From Siphonodentalium dalli (lineage: Eukaryota > Mollusca > Scaphopoda > Gadilida > Siphonodentaliidae), in contig CP136067.1 of NCBI GenBank assembly GCA_032622095.1, positions 195,574,052-195,638,051 on the forward strand: 64,000 nucleotides of DNA, given 5' to 3'. This document shows, piece by piece, positions 60,201-64,000 of this stretch. The notes beneath the pieces were generated by a model. That model did not search any database. It was not told the origin of the DNA and saw only the letters and a program-made list of their open reading frames with translations. Position 1 is the first letter of the stretch, and the number at the start of each line of letters is the position of its first letter. A program made the translations under genes and the position numbers.

Positions 60201-62952
60201 CTACATGTACAATATCTATATCTACCTGTATAATATCTATATCTACATGTATAATATCTATATCTACATTACAATATATATATCTACCCGTATAATATCT
60301 ATATCTACATGTATAATATATATATCTACCTGTATGATATCTATATCTACATATATAATATCTATATCTACATGTATAATATATATATCTACATGTATAA
60401 TATATATATCTACATGTATAATATATATATATACATGTATAATATCTATATCTACATGTATAATATCTATATCTACCTGTATAATATCTATATCTACATG
60501 TATAATATATATATCTACCTGTATGATATCTATATCTACATGTATAATATATATATCTACATGTATAATATATATATCTACATGTATAATATATATATAT
60601 ACATGTATAATATCTATATCTACATGTATAATATCTATATCTACCTGTATAATATATATATATACATGTATAATATATATATACATGTATAATATCTATA
60701 TCTACATGTATAATATATATATCTACATGTATAATATCTATATCTACCTGTATAATATCTATATCTACATGTATAATATATATATATACATGTATAATAT
60801 CTATATCTACATGTATAATATCTATATCTACATGTATAATATCTATATCTACATGTATAATATCTATATCTACATGTATAATATCTATATCTACATGTAT
60901 AATATCTATATCTACCTGTATAATATCTATATCTACATGTATAATATCTATATCTACCTGTATAATATCTATATCTACATGTATAATATCTATATATACC
61001 TGTATAATATCTATATCTACAAGTATAATATATATATCTACCTGTATGATATCTATATCTACATGTATAATATATATATCTACATGTAAAAAATCGATAT
61101 CTACATGTACAATATCTATATCTACCTGTATAATATCTATATCTACATGTATAATATCTATATCTACATGTACAATATCTATATCTACCTGTATAATATC
61201 TATATCTACATGTATAATATATATATCTACCTGTATGATATCTATATCTACATATATAATATCTATATCTACATGTATAATATATATATCTACATGTATA
61301 ATATATATATCTACATGTATAATATATATATATACATGTATAATATCTATATCTACATGTATAATATCTATATCTACCTGTATAATATCTATATCTACAT
61401 GTATAATATATATATCTACCTGTATGATATCTATATCTACATGTATAATATATATATCTACATGTATAATATATATATCTACATGTATAATATATATATA
61501 TACATGTATAATATCTATATCTACATGTATACTATCTATATCTACATGTATATCTACATGTATAATATCTATATCTACATGTATAATATCTATATCTAGA
61601 TGTATAATATCTATATCTAGATGTATAATATATATATATACATGTATAATATCTATATCTACCTGTAAAATATATATATCTACATGTATAATATCTATAT
61701 CTACCTGTATACTATCTATATCTACCTGTATAATATATATATCTACATGTATAATATCTATATCTACCTGTATAATATATATATCTACATGTATAATATA
61801 TATATCTACATGTATAATATATATATCTACATGTATAATATCAATATCTACATGTATAATATATATATCTACATGTATAATATCTATATCTACCTGTATA
61901 ATATATATATCTACATGTATAATATATATATCTACATGTATAATATATATATCTACCTGTATAATATCTATATCTACATGTATAATATCTATATCTACAT
62001 GTATAATATCTATATCTACATGTATAATATCTATATCTACATGTATAATATCTATATCTACCTGTATAATATCTATATCTACATGCATAATATCTATATC
62101 TACATGTATAATATCTATATCTACATGTATAATATCTATATATACATGTATATATACATGTATACTATCTATATCTACATGTATAATATCTATATCTACA
62201 TGTATAATATCTATATCTACATGTATAATATCTATATCTACATGTATAATATCTATATCTACATGTATATCTACATGTATACTATCTATATCTACATGTA
62301 TAATATCTATATCTACATGTATAATATCTATATCTACATGTATAATATCTATATCTACCTGTATAATATCTATATCTACCTGTATAATATCTATATCTAC
62401 ATGTATAATATCTATATCTATATGTATAATATCTATATCTACCTGTATAATATCTATATCTACATGTATAATATCTATATCTACCTGTATAATATCTATA
62501 TCTACATGTATAATATCTATATCTTCATATATAATATCTATATCTACATGTATAATATCTATATCTACCTGTATAATATCTATATCTACATGTATAATAT
62601 ATATATCTACCTGTATAATATCTATATCTACCTGTATAATATCTATATCTACCTGTATAATATCTATATCTACATGTATAATATCTATATCTACATGTAT
62701 AATATCTATATCTACATGTATAATATATATATATACATGTATAATATCTATATCTACATGTATAATATCTATATCTACATGTATAATATCTATATCTACA
62801 TGTATAATATCTATATCTACATGTATAATATCTATATCTACATGTATAATATCTATATCTACCTGTATAATATCTATATCTACATGTATAATATCTATAT
62901 CTACCTGTATAATATCTATATCTACATGTATAATATCTATATATACCTGTAT

Positions 62953-64000
62953 AATATCTATATCTACAAGTATAATATATATATCTACCTGTATGATATC
63001 TATATCTACATGTATAATATATATATCTACATGTAAAAAATCGATATCTACATGTACAATATCTATATCTACCTGTATAATATCTATATCTACATGTATA
63101 ATATCTATATCTACATGTACAATATCTATATCTACCTGTATAATATCTATATCTACATGTATAATATATATATCTACCTGTATGATATCTATATCTACAT
63201 ATATAATATCTATATCTACATGTATAATATATATATCTACATGTATAATATATATATCTACATGTATAATATATATATATACATGTATAATATCTATATC
63301 TACATGTATAATATCTATATCTACCTGTATAATATCTATATCTACATGTATAATATATATATCTACCTGTATGATATCTATATCTACATGTATAATATAT
63401 ATATCTACATGTATAATATATATATCTACATGTATAATATATATATATACATGTATAATATCTATATCTACATGTATAATATCTATAACTACCTGTATAA
63501 TATATATATATACATGTATAATATATATATACATGTATAATATCTATATCTACATGTATAATATATATATCTACATGTATAATATCTATATCTACCTGTA
63601 TAATATCTATATCTACATGTATAATATATATATATACATGTATAATATCTATATCTACATGTATAATATCTATATCTACCTGTATAATATCTATATATAC
63701 ATGTATAATATATATATCTACATGTATAATATCTATATCTACTTGTATACTATCTATATCTACATGTATAATATCTATATCTACATGTATAATATCTATA
63801 TCTACATGTATAATATATATATCTACATGTATACTATCTATATCTACATGTATAATGTCTATATCTACATGTATAATATCTATATCTACATGTATAATAT
63901 CTATATCTACATGTATAATATCTATATCTACATGTATAATATCTATATCTACATGTATAATATCTATATCTACATGTATAATATCTATATCTACATGTAT
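62953..64000. repeat. Higher-order block inside the 21-bp array, copy 2, cut by the right edge
   Basis: This matches 56165-57212 variant by variant at offset 6788. It probably continues beyond the window. The preceding part (about 61548-62952) matches 58700-60105 at an offset of 2847 to 2848, so the second block joins two source regions. Confidence 0.88.

Larger units (their letters stand above)
50327..64000. repeat. 21-bp tandem array, about 650 units, runs off the right edge
   Basis: The unit contains TATCTACATGTATAATATC, with frequent C/A change at the ACATGT/ACCTGT position and an AT/CT change giving TATATATC or TCTATATC. Occasional shortened units lack the TATAATATC part (for example near 54005, 54120, 54660, 58700, 59298, 59420). 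Since 21 is a multiple of three and the unit lacks stops in four frames, open frames of up to 2040 codons arise on both strands with a seven-residue period (for example M-Y-N-I-Y-I-Y). I take them as non-coding. ACATGT and the TA-rich part are self-complementary. No unique DNA interrupts it. Confidence 0.99.

Overview
The window looks like AT-rich nuclear DNA of a marine invertebrate, most likely a mollusc or another lophotrochozoan. Three things point that way: split genes with GT/AG introns, decayed copies of several non-LTR retrotransposon families, and a diffuse repeat carrying the 'agagttacggccctt' motif that I associate with molluscan genomes. The organism call is an inference. I saw no bacterial operon, rRNA gene, tRNA gene or CRISPR array.

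By eye, more than 40 percent of the window is tandem repeat. The arrays are: a 25-bp array at the left edge (1-1114); a G-rich 23-bp array (3144-5180); a 21-bp array inside each of two copies of one mobile element (8316-9070 and 10541-10960); a palindromic 35-bp array (11265-11949); GTTGGCC-rich palindromic clusters (21565-23045); a satellite of about 155 bp (34426-41590); a 28 to 32-bp array (43537-45919); and a 21-bp array of more than 13.6 kb that runs off the right edge (50327-64000). The last array shows higher-order duplications at fixed offsets. All the very long open frames lie in this array and are artefacts of a stop-free unit whose length is a multiple of three.

Recognisable coding material is limited. 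On the plus strand, 25352-29177 holds five exons of a KDZ-type (Kyakuja-Dileera-Zisupton) transposase-like gene with a cysteine cluster. It carries two apparent one-base frame breaks, so it is probably a pseudogene or poorly sequenced. On the minus strand there are four decayed LINE fragments: 7232-7792, 16730-19311, 30471-31640 and 32700-34425. The LINE at 16730-19311 carries a complete C2H2 zinc-finger module spliced in frame into its reverse transcriptase, between the catalytic Asp motif and the GVPQGS motif. This is the most unusual item in the window. Two short minus-strand segments (1913-1988 and 43327-43442) have canonical splice borders, compatible phases and similar Cys/Thr-rich translations. 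They may be exons of one host gene whose intron holds nearly everything else.

Other structures are two MITE-like elements with terminal inverted repeats (6126-6507, 19473-19920), a foldback element of about 1.7 kb (46391-48112), two tandem copies of a dispersed element ending in a 'cgaagtcg...ccagcta' motif (48186-49067), and an inverted pair of one dispersed repeat 36 kb apart (12618-13171 and 49502-50058). Apart from the KDZ-like gene and the two possible host exons, the window reads as a repeat-dominated intronic or intergenic region.
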